NCBI RefSeq assembly: GCF_022698145.1
Contig: NZ_JALDAX010000003.1
Location: 496,001-560,000 of the forward strand
Source of the DNA: Streptomyces spinosisporus
GTDB lineage: Bacteria; Actinomycetota; Actinomycetes; Streptomycetales; Streptomycetaceae
Reading direction: 5' to 3'
DNA: 64,000 bases
The translations under genes and the position numbers were made by a program. How positions within the stretch are numbered: position 1 is the stretch's first letter; every line of letters begins with the position of its first letter. The notes under the pieces were generated by a model. The model ran no database searches, was not told where the DNA came from, and saw only the letters and a program-made list of their open reading frames with translations. Positions 54,397 through 61,510 of this stretch are shown piece by piece.

Positions 54397-54909
54397 GGGT
54401 CGTGGTTCCTTTCAGCAGGGGAACGGCCCTACAGCGCCCCCGGAGTTGCCGCTCCGGGGGCGCGCGCCGTTGAAGTCGGAACATCCGGCTCCCCTCAGCG
54501 CCGCTCGTGCGAGACGAGCGACGGAGGCAACCGGCCGCCGCGGTGTACGCGGCGAAGAGGCTGTTTCACGAATCGCGGCAAGTGCCGCGGAAGGTTCTAC
54601 GGATGACTGATCACGCAGTGCCAGATCCCCCTTGAAGGCAGATCCGGGCAGGTCACCCAGCCCGACATGGGCGGTCGAGGTGGTGACTCGCACCCATCGA
54701 CCACCCGTGTTCAGGTGGCTGGGTCGGCACACTGTTGAGTTCTTCGCAGTGCGGAATCCGGGCCTTGCTTCCGGGCACTGCACGGCCGGAGAAGCCCTTT
54801 CGGGCCTTGCACGGCGGCGTAAGTTCAGATTGACCCATGTCAATCTGACTGTCAAGCGGGTGCGGCAGAAGGGAGAGAGATTGACCTAGGTCCGGTTACT
54901 CTCGGGGGT
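54397..54909. promoter_or_regulatory. Divergent control region of transfer operon and GntR
   Basis: These 513 bases hold no gene I accept. A leftward promoter may use TTGACA (54849-54854 region, minus strand) with CAATCT 17 bases on, overlapping the operator at 54825-54848. A second site AGATTGACC with the palindrome GACCTAGGTC (54883-54892) lies beside the GntR start. The part from 54400 to 54800 shows nothing beyond short dyads. Confidence 0.55.
54825..54848. promoter_or_regulatory. Palindromic operator, probably for GntR (KorA-like)
   Basis: TCAGATTGAC, a CCAT spacer, then GTCAATCTGA form perfect 10-bp arms. The half-site AGATTGACC recurs at 54878-54886, 51 bases away, just before the GntR start. 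Two such sites flanking the divergent promoters fit autoregulation and repression of transfer genes by the GntR protein. Confidence 0.7.
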
Positions 54910-55305
54910 ATGGATCAGAGCCCCGAAGTGCCCAAGCCCACGCCCACGGCCAAGGAGATTGCCGCGCGGTTCCGCGAGAAGATCACGGGCCCCGATCGCG
55001 AGTACGACGCGGGGGACCGGCTCCCAGCAGCTCGGGCGCTCGCCAAGGAACTTGGTGTACAGCTCATGACCGTTCAGAGCGCGTATGGCCAACTCCGTGA
55101 CGAAGGACTGATTCTCACCCAGCAGGGACGCGGGACGTTCGTCCGTGATCCTGCGGTACCACTCGGCACCGAGCCGGGGAGCAGTCCCGCTTTCGCGGCC
55201 CTGGCCGCAGAGCTCAGCACGATTCATGACGCTCTCCATTTGCTCGGGGAGCGGCTTGACCGGCTTGAGCGGCTTGTGGGTAGCGAGACTCCACCTTCGC
55301 CGTGA
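54910..55305 (+). CDS. GntR-family repressor (KorA-like)
   Basis: This 131-residue protein has a GntR winged helix (about 13-78: AKEIAARFREKI, GDRLPAARALAKELGVQLMT, GLILTQQGRGTFV). A short helical tail follows (FAALAAELSTIHDALHLLGERLDRLERL), likely a dimer coiled coil rather than a ligand domain. KorSA of pSAM2 is a related repressor of transfer and replication genes. It starts beside a repeat of the operator half-site, so it is probably self-controlled. Confidence 0.85.
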   Translation: MDQSPEVPKPTPTAKEIAARFREKITGPDREYDAGDRLPAARALAKELGVQLMTVQSAYGQLRDEGLILTQQGRGTFVRDPAVPLGTEPGSSPAFAALAAELSTIHDALHLLGERLDRLERLVGSETPPSP

Positions 55306-55444
55306 GTTCGTCCGCGCGCCTCAGTAGTCGCTCGACCTTGACGCGGGCATCCCTCAAACTCGCTTTGACCAAAGCAAGTTCAGCAGGAGTCATGCCGTCC
55401 ATCTCGCCGCTTCGCTCATTGATCCCTGACATGCCAATGAGCAT
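55214..55444 (-). CDS. Possible small helical protein (76 aa)
   Basis: This frame overlaps the 3' end of the GntR gene by 92 bases on the opposite strand. The first half (MTPAELALVKASLRDARVK, VERLLRRADELTAKVE) looks like a real amphipathic helix; the antisense part is less convincing. It may be a small element protein or an artefact. There is no clear ribosome binding site. Confidence 0.35.
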   Translation of the reverse strand: MLIGMSGINERSGEMDGMTPAELALVKASLRDARVKVERLLRRADELTAKVESRYPQAAQAGQAAPRANGERHESC

Positions 55445-55459
55445 GGAGCCGTGAACGGC

Positions 55460-55490
55460 AGAGGACCCGGACAGAGTGTCCGGGTCCTCT
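55460..55490. terminator. 14-bp hairpin with GACCCGGAC arms
   Basis: AGAGGACCCGGACA at 55460-55473 pairs perfectly with its complement at 55477-55490 around a GAG loop and is followed by TTTCCTT. It lies between the rightward GntR gene and the leftward flavoprotein gene and can stop both. A near copy lies at 57436-57464. Confidence 0.78.
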
Positions 55491-55521
55491 TTCCTTGCAG
55501 GTCAGGAGGGTTGACGGCTCG

Positions 55522-56085
55522 TCACCTGGTGACTTCGTCCACGGCGTCCAGCACTGCCGCCCAGGGGAGGTCACGCCCCGCCGACGCCTCGCGCGGCTCG
55601 TACAGTGGCCATACATCCGGGCCCGAGACGATGCGCACGCCTCCCGCCTTGAGGGTCTCAATGTGCTGCTGCCATGCCGGGTGACGAGCGTGCGCCGCGT
55701 TCACCCGAGGGAAGACGACTACTGGCAAACCGATGGTGCCGATTGCCTCGCCCACCTGCGTCAGCGCCTGGTTGTCCATCAGGCCCGTGGCGAGCTTGGC
55801 CACCATGTTGGCCGACGCAGGGACTACCACGTAGCAGTCAACCGGCGGATGCGGTCGGGCCTCGCCAGGCAATCGCGGTTCATCGCGCACAGGCAGGCCC
55901 GTCAGCTTCTCCAGCTGCTCGACCTCGCCACTCATCCGCAGCCACTGACCGGCGGTCGGGGTCAGGGTCACGGCCACCCGCCATCCGCGCTCCAACGCGG
56001 GCTCAACGAGGCCGGTGCGCAATGCCTCTACGCCTCCGGCCGCCGACCCGACGACTCCGAGCACCCCACGCTTGCCTGAACTCAC
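55522..56085 (-). CDS. Flavoprotein (HFCD/Dfp-like) of the element
   Basis: This 187-residue protein is of the homo-oligomeric flavin-containing Cys decarboxylase type. Seen are VLGVVGSAAGGVEALR at the start, CYVVVPASANMVAKLATGLMDNQ (FMN-binding core, about 83-105) and GLPVVVFPRVNAAHARHP. The fold decarboxylates cysteine moieties or binds FMN. No substrate partner is near. Its GTG overlaps the XRE stop (GTGA), so the two act as one unit. It is likely cargo or a regulator partner; the role is unknown. Confidence 0.78.
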   Translation of the reverse strand: MSSGKRGVLGVVGSAAGGVEALRTGLVEPALERGWRVAVTLTPTAGQWLRMSGEVEQLEKLTGLPVRDEPRLPGEARPHPPVDCYVVVPASANMVAKLATGLMDNQALTQVGEAIGTIGLPVVVFPRVNAAHARHPAWQQHIETLKAGGVRIVSGPDVWPLYEPREASAGRDLPWAAVLDAVDEVTR

Positions 56086-57317
56086 TGCACCGCCCTGCAC
56101 CGTTGAGCCATCACGAACACCTCGGACGATCGCGAGCCACCGGTGACCGGGGATTGTTTGATCAGATCCCGCAGCGTCTCGCGCACCCTCGGATTGTTGC
56201 GTACGAGCTGCGGTGACGTGCGTTCAGCCGTGCGGAGCTCCGTGAACGCTTCGTCGCCCTGGCCGTTGAGTGAGAGAGCGCGCGCGAAGTCGATGCGGTG
56301 CGACACGCTGCGCTCCTGGGGCATGTGGTCGACATTGATCCGGCCGTGTTCCACCACATACGACACGTTGTCGAGATCCAGCTCAATCGACAGGCGATGG
56401 AGGAGGACGTTCGTGGGGCCGAAGCCGGTTTGCCAGTAGTTCTCATCTGAGCCGAGGTCATCCGCCAGTTCCTCGGCTCGATTCAGCAGGCTGGTTGCGG
56501 TGGGCCGGTCCGGGTGGCGGGCCGCTGCGACAGCGGCCCGTAGGTGAATCATCCCCAGCAGACTCAGTGCCGCCGGGTCGTTGTCGGTCACCTGAGACGA
56601 GAGCCACGCGGCGGCCGTGTTACCCAGCTCCAACGCATCGTCGTATCGGCCGTTGGCCAGTAGGGCGTGCGTGCCGGAGCGTGCGGCGGACGCCAACACG
56701 AGCGGGTCGTCAGACTCGTCTGCGGCACGCATCGCGCGCTCGGCAGCGAGCCATGAGATGTCCGATTCGCCGATCTTCGCGAGGGTCGTTGCAGCGAGGT
56801 GGTGGGTACGGGCCGAGACTGCCCAGCAGTCGTTACGGTCTTCGCCGCGCCGTGCGGCTCGCTCCTCCAGCTCCTGCGCAGTCTGGAGGAGCGCGGGAAG
56901 CGCGGCGATGACACTACCCAGCCGCCCGCCCTGGTAGTCATTCCATGCTTGCTCCACACGTACGGCCACGGGTGCAGGTGTGGGGAGCTGCACCTCAGCC
57001 TCGGGGCCGAAGAGCAGACGAGACAGTCGGCGCGGGCTCATGAGCGCGTCGCGCACGGCCGGAACGTCGTCCTGCTGCTTCTCGTCCTCCATGAGCACGG
57101 TCTGTCCGAGCAGGTCCCCGAGGGGCACGCGCAGGATGCGCGACAGCTCCGCGAGCATGTCGATCCGGGGAGGCTTCCGACGCCCCGTCTCGATCTTTGC
57201 CAACCAGTCTGTGCTACGCCCGACCAGACCGGCGAGCACCTCTTGCGTGTAGCCGCGACGCTTCCGGTAGAACGCGATGCGTTCGCCGATGCTGAGGTGA
57301 TCTCCAAGACCACGCAT
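56082..57317 (-). CDS. XRE-family regulator with TPR-like domain
   Basis: This 411-residue protein has an N-terminal XRE helix-turn-helix (IGERIAFYRKRRGYTQEVLA, WLAKIETGRRKPPRIDML, about 10-60). A long helical TPR-like C-terminal domain follows (about 110-400, with AAERAMRAADES, LLNRAEELADD and RTAERTSPQL). This is the layout of peptide- or metabolite-sensing regulators. The start follows AGGAGG. It is coupled to the flavoprotein gene by a 4-base overlap. Confidence 0.85.
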   Translation of the reverse strand: MRGLGDHLSIGERIAFYRKRRGYTQEVLAGLVGRSTDWLAKIETGRRKPPRIDMLAELSRILRVPLGDLLGQTVLMEDEKQQDDVPAVRDALMSPRRLSRLLFGPEAEVQLPTPAPVAVRVEQAWNDYQGGRLGSVIAALPALLQTAQELEERAARRGEDRNDCWAVSARTHHLAATTLAKIGESDISWLAAERAMRAADESDDPLVLASAARSGTHALLANGRYDDALELGNTAAAWLSSQVTDNDPAALSLLGMIHLRAAVAAARHPDRPTATSLLNRAEELADDLGSDENYWQTGFGPTNVLLHRLSIELDLDNVSYVVEHGRINVDHMPQERSVSHRIDFARALSLNGQGDEAFTELRTAERTSPQLVRNNPRVRETLRDLIKQSPVTGGSRSSEVFVMAQRCRAVQ

Positions 57318-57435
57318 TACGTGCTGCCTCCTGCTGGTTGTGGGGGCCCGTTTCACGGTACAGAGCGGGCCACAAAGCGGGTAGTCGGCATTGCAGCCGA
57401 CACGTGCTAGTACGAGACTGAGGGGCCGGACACGA

Positions 57436-57464
57436 AGAGACCCGGACGGACTGTCCGGGTCTCT
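57436..57464. terminator. 12-bp hairpin with GACCCGGAC arms
   Basis: AGAGACCCGGAC at 57436-57447 pairs with its complement at 57453-57464. It is a near copy of the hairpin at 55460-55490, so the XRE-flavoprotein cassette is bracketed by them. In the gap 57318-57614 there is also a CTGTGGGCC/GGCCCACAG dyad (57501-57528). CGACCAA occurs twice 10 bp apart (57529 and 57539) and may be an integrase arm site. No gene is seen there. Confidence 0.6.
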
Positions 57465-57614
57465 GATCTCGCATTTCGGGGCGGGCCGTCGGGGCCGTCT
57501 GTGGGCCGTCGAAGGGTGGCCCACAGCGACCAACAACGACCAATGACGACTATCCGACCAGAGGCCGACACTGCGCCAACGTCGATCGCACGAGGTCGCT
57601 CCGTGCCGACGTCA

Positions 57615-57706
57615 CTTCCTGCGCAACAAGCAGGCGGAGTGGCACGAGTACCGCTCCGAGGTGACGGCCTTCGAGCTGAAGAAGAACCTGCCGGTGCTGT
57701 AAGGGC
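57615..57706 (+). other. attR, original glnA2 3' end left by integration
   Basis: This 92-bp copy matches attL at 91 of 92 positions and still reads out the last residues of GlnA2 in one frame, but has no gene body before it. Chromosomal sequence resumes after it. It marks the right end of the element. Confidence 0.9.
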
Positions 57707-57732
57707 GGAGCGGGGCCGGTGGTGTGGTGACG

Positions 57733-58023
57733 TCAGCCTTCGACCGGCTCCGGGTGGCGGACCGTTCTGCGCAGTTGGGCCTCGACGGTGAAGCGGGGCT
57801 CCCCCTCGTCCTTCGCGTACGCGGTGATCGCGGCCTGCACGTCCGCGGCGAGCTCGCGCCACTTCCGCCATGCCTGGTCGTAGGCCTCCGTCTGCTCGTC
57901 GCTCCAGCCGGTCTCGTCGGCCGGTCGGCCGTACTCGTCGCGGAGGGCCAGGACGTGCGCGTTCGCCCGGTCGACGGCGCGCTGCATCGTCACAAGATCA
58001 TCGAAACTGTGTGCCACAGGCAT
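57733..58023 (-). CDS. Hypothetical helical protein (96 aa)
   Basis: This small soluble protein, rich in helices and acidic residues (SFDDLVTMQRAVDRANAHVLAL, WRKWRELAADVQAAITAY), has no motif I recognise. The frame is well supported by codon use and an ATG start. It would have faced the original glnA2 3' end before the element inserted, only 26 bases from attR. Confidence 0.72.
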   Translation of the reverse strand: MPVAHSFDDLVTMQRAVDRANAHVLALRDEYGRPADETGWSDEQTEAYDQAWRKWRELAADVQAAITAYAKDEGEPRFTVEAQLRRTVRHPEPVEG

Positions 58024-58063
58024 GGAGTCTAAGAGGTGGCATCCCTCCCGCCCCCGGGACGGC

Positions 58064-58489
58064 TCAGCGCAGTGGCTGTCCGATGCCCATCAGATTGCCC
58101 TCGCTGTCGCGGAACCAGGCGGCGCGTTCGGCGCGGGCGCCCTTGCTCGGGTAGTGGCCCTGCACCTCGGTGATGCCGTCCACGGTACGCAGACCGGGAA
58201 CGTCGACGTCCTCGAACCGCACGCCACGGCGCCGGAGTTCGGCCACCACCGCGTCCAGGTCGTCGACCTCCCACGCCATCTGTGTGAAGGTCCCGGGCGA
58301 GGCCCCCGTGGAGCGGAACACCACGAACTCCGTGCCGGCGGTCCGGTAGAGCAGCCCGCCGGGCCGCTCGTCGACGGGGTCGAGCCCGAGCTTCTCGGAG
58401 TAGAACCGCCGCGCCCGCTCCAGGTCCTGCGCGGGCAGCCGGGGCATCACACGGGCTCCGGCCATCGTCCTGCCGACGTCTGCGCTCAT
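58064..58489 (-). CDS. VOC family protein (glyoxalase-like)
   Basis: This 141-residue protein has a single vicinal-oxygen-chelate unit: ARRFYSEKLGLDPVDE, then a beta core and WFRDSEGNLMGIGQ at the end. Members isomerise, ring-cleave or sequester small molecules such as antibiotics; the substrate is unknown. A shorter start (MAGARVMP) is possible. It lies 40 bases upstream of the gene at 57733 on the same strand. Confidence 0.85.
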   Translation of the reverse strand: MSADVGRTMAGARVMPRLPAQDLERARRFYSEKLGLDPVDERPGGLLYRTAGTEFVVFRSTGASPGTFTQMAWEVDDLDAVVAELRRRGVRFEDVDVPGLRTVDGITEVQGHYPSKGARAERAAWFRDSEGNLMGIGQPLR

Positions 58490-58668
58490 GCCTCCACTGT
58501 GCCGTGCCCGGCGCCCCGGTGCGCGCGGTCAGCCGACATACGCGGGAGACACCGACGCCGTACTGATGCGGCGTGACGGCCCCGTGCCGTCGGCCGGGAC
58601 CGCCACGGCGCGTCCTTCGGCAGGCCCTTCACGCGCTTCTTGTACCCAGCGGGCCGTGGCGGCCTCGG

Positions 58669-59109
58669 CTACTCCTCCCGGCCGGCCTGTTCGGCCAGCA
58701 CCTTGTGCAGTGGCTCGGACTCACGGCGCCGGTACTCCTGGATCGCCCAGCCGTTGCCGTCCGGGTCCTTGAAGTACATGAAGGTGGCGCCGTCCTGGGG
58801 CGCGAACTGCTGCGGCTCGGTGACGTCGAGGCCGCGCGCGGTCAGCTCCTCGTAGGCGGCCTTCGCGTCCGTCACGCACAGCTGCATGCCGTGGTACGTC
58901 CCCGGCCGCGGCGTGCCGGTCGGCACCTCCAGGCCGTCGACGAGCGCGATGGAGCAGCCCGAGCCGGGCGGCGTCAGCTGCACGATCCGTACGCCCGGCA
59001 TCACCTCGCCGTCCAGGTCCACATGGAAGCCGACCTTGTCCCGGTAGAACTCCTTGGCCCGGTCCACGTCCGAGACGGGCATCAACAGCACTTCGAGACT
59101 CATGTCCAT
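58669..59109 (-). CDS. VOC family protein
   Basis: This 146-residue glyoxalase/bleomycin-resistance-fold protein has VDRAKEFYRDKVGFHVDLDG near the start, YHGMQLCVTDAKAAYEEL in the middle and FKDPDGNGWAIQE at the end. The ATG follows AAGGAG. It lies 30 bases after the PPOX gene on the same strand, so they are probably one unit. The substrate is unknown. Confidence 0.87.
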   Translation of the reverse strand: MDMSLEVLLMPVSDVDRAKEFYRDKVGFHVDLDGEVMPGVRIVQLTPPGSGCSIALVDGLEVPTGTPRPGTYHGMQLCVTDAKAAYEELTARGLDVTEPQQFAPQDGATFMYFKDPDGNGWAIQEYRRRESEPLHKVLAEQAGREE

Positions 59110-59139
59110 GGAACGACTCCTTCGTCGTACGTCGGTCAT

Positions 59140-59655
59140 TCAGGTGAAGCGCCACCGTGTCTGGCTGAAGGGCTCCCCCTTACCGAAACCGAAAACGGTG
59201 CGCGGCGCCACCGAGAAGACGAACGCGTGTCCGGGGCCGTGATGGAACGCGCCGTCCCGCACCTCGAAGTGCCAGAAGCTGCCGTACTTCGCCTCCCACG
59301 CGGCGGCCAGCTCACGCAGCCTGTCCTCGTCGGTGACCCGCACCGCCTCGCCCTCCACCACCAGGTCGTAGCCCTTGTCCCAGGTGTTGGTGCCGGTCGT
59401 GAGCGTGACGTGCGGGTTCGCCGCGAGGTTGCGCGCCTTGCGCTCCTTCGGCCCGGTGCCGAAGTGCAGCGCGCCGTGCGCCCACACCGCGGGCAGCGGC
59501 GTCACATGCGGCCGCCCGTCCGGCCGTACCGTCGCAATCCAGAACAGCTCGGCCTCCGCGATCCGCGCCTCGGCCTCCGGCCAGCCGGTCGCGGTCGCCC
59601 CCGGGGAGCTGTAGCGGGTGTCGAGACGGGTCTGCGGGGTGTTGTCGTCCGACAT
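59140..59655 (-). CDS. Pyridoxamine 5'-phosphate oxidase-fold protein
   Basis: This 171-residue split-barrel flavin-binding-type protein has ELFWIATVRPDGRPHVTPLPAVW near the start, TGPKERKARNLAANPHVTL in the middle and TRWRF at the end. Such proteins use FMN or F420 to reduce small molecules. With the F420 reductase elsewhere in the window, an F420-dependent reductase is possible but not proven. It is the first gene of a pair with the VOC protein. Confidence 0.87.
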   Translation of the reverse strand: MSDDNTPQTRLDTRYSSPGATATGWPEAEARIAEAELFWIATVRPDGRPHVTPLPAVWAHGALHFGTGPKERKARNLAANPHVTLTTGTNTWDKGYDLVVEGEAVRVTDEDRLRELAAAWEAKYGSFWHFEVRDGAFHHGPGHAFVFSVAPRTVFGFGKGEPFSQTRWRFT

Positions 59656-59772
59656 GGGCCGTCCTCCTCGTGCCGAAGATCCGTACCAAGGGGTGACTGC
59701 GGCCGGAGCGGGAACTCATCGGCTGCCCGGCTGCCCGGCTGCCCGGCCGCCCGGTCAACCCGGCCATCCGGG

Positions 59773-60516
59773 TCAGACGGTCACGGCCTCGGGGAAGACC
59801 CGGGCCACCGCCGCCGTACGACTGGATACACCGAGGCGGCCGAAGGCGTTCTCCAGGTGCTTGCGGACGGTGCCGGGGGTCACGGCGAGCTGTGCGGCGA
59901 TCTGCGGGGTGCTCATGCCGCGGGCGAGGCAGCGCAGGACGTCGAGTTCACGGTGGGTCAGCCGGACCGGGGGACGGCGTCGGAGGGCGGCCTCCTGGTA
60001 GATGGCGTACAGGTGCGGGGCCATCAGGCGGAGCGTGGTCATCTCGTGGTCGGTGAACGGCTTCGGGTCCTGGCGGAAGAACTGGTAGACGCGGGTACGG
60101 GCCGGGGCCGTGGGCAGGGCGACGGCGGCGATGCACTTGAAGGGGCGCAGGTGCTCCGTGTAGATCGGCAGGTGCATGAGCTCGCGCAGGGACATGAAGT
60201 CGGTCATCTGCGTGACCTGGGGGCTGACGTGCACTCGCGCGACCTCCACGCACTGCAGATGCTGATGCCGCCAGCGCCAGTAGCCCTCCAGTGTCGCGTC
60301 GCCGCCCACGTCGCCCCAGTCGTCGTACGGCGTCTCCTGCTCGTTGACGTGGATCCGGGTCGGGACGTCCAGTTCGGAGAAGCAGGCGCAGTCGCAGGGG
60401 ATGAGGCGTTGCAGGCCGAGGAGCAGGGATACGGGGGGCACCTCGTCCGAGGGATCGTGCCGGGCCTCGTCCAACACGTCCGCCATGCGCCGCAGATGGG
60501 TCTGTGCCGTGGTCAT
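59773..60516 (-). CDS. LuxR-family transcriptional regulator
   Basis: This 247-residue protein has a GAF-like N-terminal part (about 25-165, with IPCDCACFSELDV and FRQDPKPFTDHE) and a C-terminal LuxR helix-turn-helix (about 180-240, LTHRELDVLRCLARGMS, VRKHLENAFGRLGVSSR). The GTG-free ATG start follows GGGAGG. It is divergent from the lipoprotein gene, with an 18-bp palindrome between. Its ligand and targets are unknown. Confidence 0.88.
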   Translation of the reverse strand: MTTAQTHLRRMADVLDEARHDPSDEVPPVSLLLGLQRLIPCDCACFSELDVPTRIHVNEQETPYDDWGDVGGDATLEGYWRWRHQHLQCVEVARVHVSPQVTQMTDFMSLRELMHLPIYTEHLRPFKCIAAVALPTAPARTRVYQFFRQDPKPFTDHEMTTLRLMAPHLYAIYQEAALRRRPPVRLTHRELDVLRCLARGMSTPQIAAQLAVTPGTVRKHLENAFGRLGVSSRTAAVARVFPEAVTV

Positions 60517-60584
60517 GTCGGCCTCCCGGGGCCGGACTTCGGCCTCCTCGGAATGTAGGCCCGTCGGGCGTCCGGCGGTGCGGG

Positions 60585-60602
60585 ATTCGTCAAATGACGA
60601 AT
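60585..60602. promoter_or_regulatory. Palindromic operator between LuxR and lipoprotein genes
   Basis: ATTCGTCA, AA, TGACGAAT is a perfect 8-2-8 dyad in the 160-base divergent gap. The nearby LuxR protein is the simplest candidate to bind it. Confidence 0.5.
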
Positions 60603-60676
60603 GGGCGCGGGGCGTTGCTGCGCGCACCCTCGACTCGTACGGCTGCTCCGGCCGTCGGGTCCGACGGAGGCACCCC

Positions 60677-61510
60677 ATGCACCTCATGCACATGCACCCC
60701 ATATGCGCCGCGGGCGCCGGCGCTCTGACCACCGTCCTGCTGGCCACCGGCTGCGACGGAGCGTCCGCCGAGTCGGCATCCGGGGAGAAGGCGTTCTCGG
60801 CCGTCGGCTTCACCTTCGGCGCCCGTGGCGACATAGCGATCCACGGTGCCTCGCGCGCGGCGGTCACGCCGGCCGGGACGCACCCGGTGACGGCGGGCCG
60901 CGCGTACCGGTTCGCCCGGCCCGGTGACCGGCTGCTGGTCGTGCTGCGGCACTGGCCCGAGTCCCGCACGAAACGGGCCTCGCTCGAACGCCCGACCCGG
61001 CAGTTGCCGCCCGAGGAGCAACCCGTCGAGACAGGATTCCTCGTCGACACCGCGAGCTGGGTACGGGCCGGTCTCGACGGTCACCACCTGCAATGGCTGC
61101 GCCGCGACACGATCCGCGTCGATGCCACCGGCAACGCGCCGGGCGACCTCACCCGACTCACGCTGTCCGGGCCCCACGGGGGTGGGCCCGGACAGCGTGT
61201 CCCACCGCCCACCACGCACGCGTGCACGCACCTCGACCCGGACACACCCCGCCGGGCCACCCTGCCGGACATCGAACGGGGCACGGACGTGACGTCCGCC
61301 CTCACCCGCCTCCGCGCCCTCTGCCTGAACATCCAGTACGCCACCACCCCCGGCACCGCCCACCCCGGCACCGTCCACCAGATCCTCCTCCCCCTGGCCG
61401 ACCGACACACCCCCTCGATCGCGATCCCCACCGACCACACCACCCCGCTCCCCAACGCCCAGCCCCTCCTGGACCCATCCCGCCCGGCCACACTGATCCT
61501 CACCCGCTGA
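60677..61510 (+). CDS. Lipoprotein of unknown function
   Basis: This 277-residue protein has a His/Met-rich start (MHLMHMHPICAAGAG), a hydrophobic stretch and a lipobox (LLATGC, Cys about 23), so it is lipid anchored outside. The ATG follows GGAGG. I recognise no domain; the segment VRHWPESR-like (LRHWPESRTKRA) and a late His-rich part do not help. Its C-terminus PATLILTR resembles the ends read from the tandem repeats that follow it. Confidence 0.75.
   Translation: MHLMHMHPICAAGAGALTTVLLATGCDGASAESASGEKAFSAVGFTFGARGDIAIHGASRAAVTPAGTHPVTAGRAYRFARPGDRLLVVLRHWPESRTKRASLERPTRQLPPEEQPVETGFLVDTASWVRAGLDGHHLQWLRRDTIRVDATGNAPGDLTRLTLSGPHGGGPGQRVPPPTTHACTHLDPDTPRRATLPDIERGTDVTSALTRLRALCLNIQYATTPGTAHPGTVHQILLPLADRHTPSIAIPTDHTTPLPNAQPLLDPSRPATLILTR

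Larger units (their letters stand above)
44923..57706. mobile_element. AICE integrated in the 3' end of glnA2
   Basis: The element is 12.8 kb, bounded by a 92-bp direct repeat of the glnA2 3' end. Reading leftwards it holds small transfer proteins, FtsK/TraB, a Prim-Pol plus AAA+ replication pair, xis and int. The integrase lies next to the left repeat, as in pSAM2- and SLP1-type elements. A GntR gene runs the other way near 54.9 kb, and an XRE-TPR/flavoprotein pair occupies the right end. All parts for excision, replication and transfer look intact. Known elements of this class usually use tRNA genes, so the protein-coding site is the odd feature. Confidence 0.88.

Noticed and set aside
54412..54855. 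147-codon minus-strand frame in the control region
   Set aside because: It runs through the promoters and the palindromic operator, and its composition (Arg/Ser/Ala/Pro) looks non-coding. I treat the region as regulatory.
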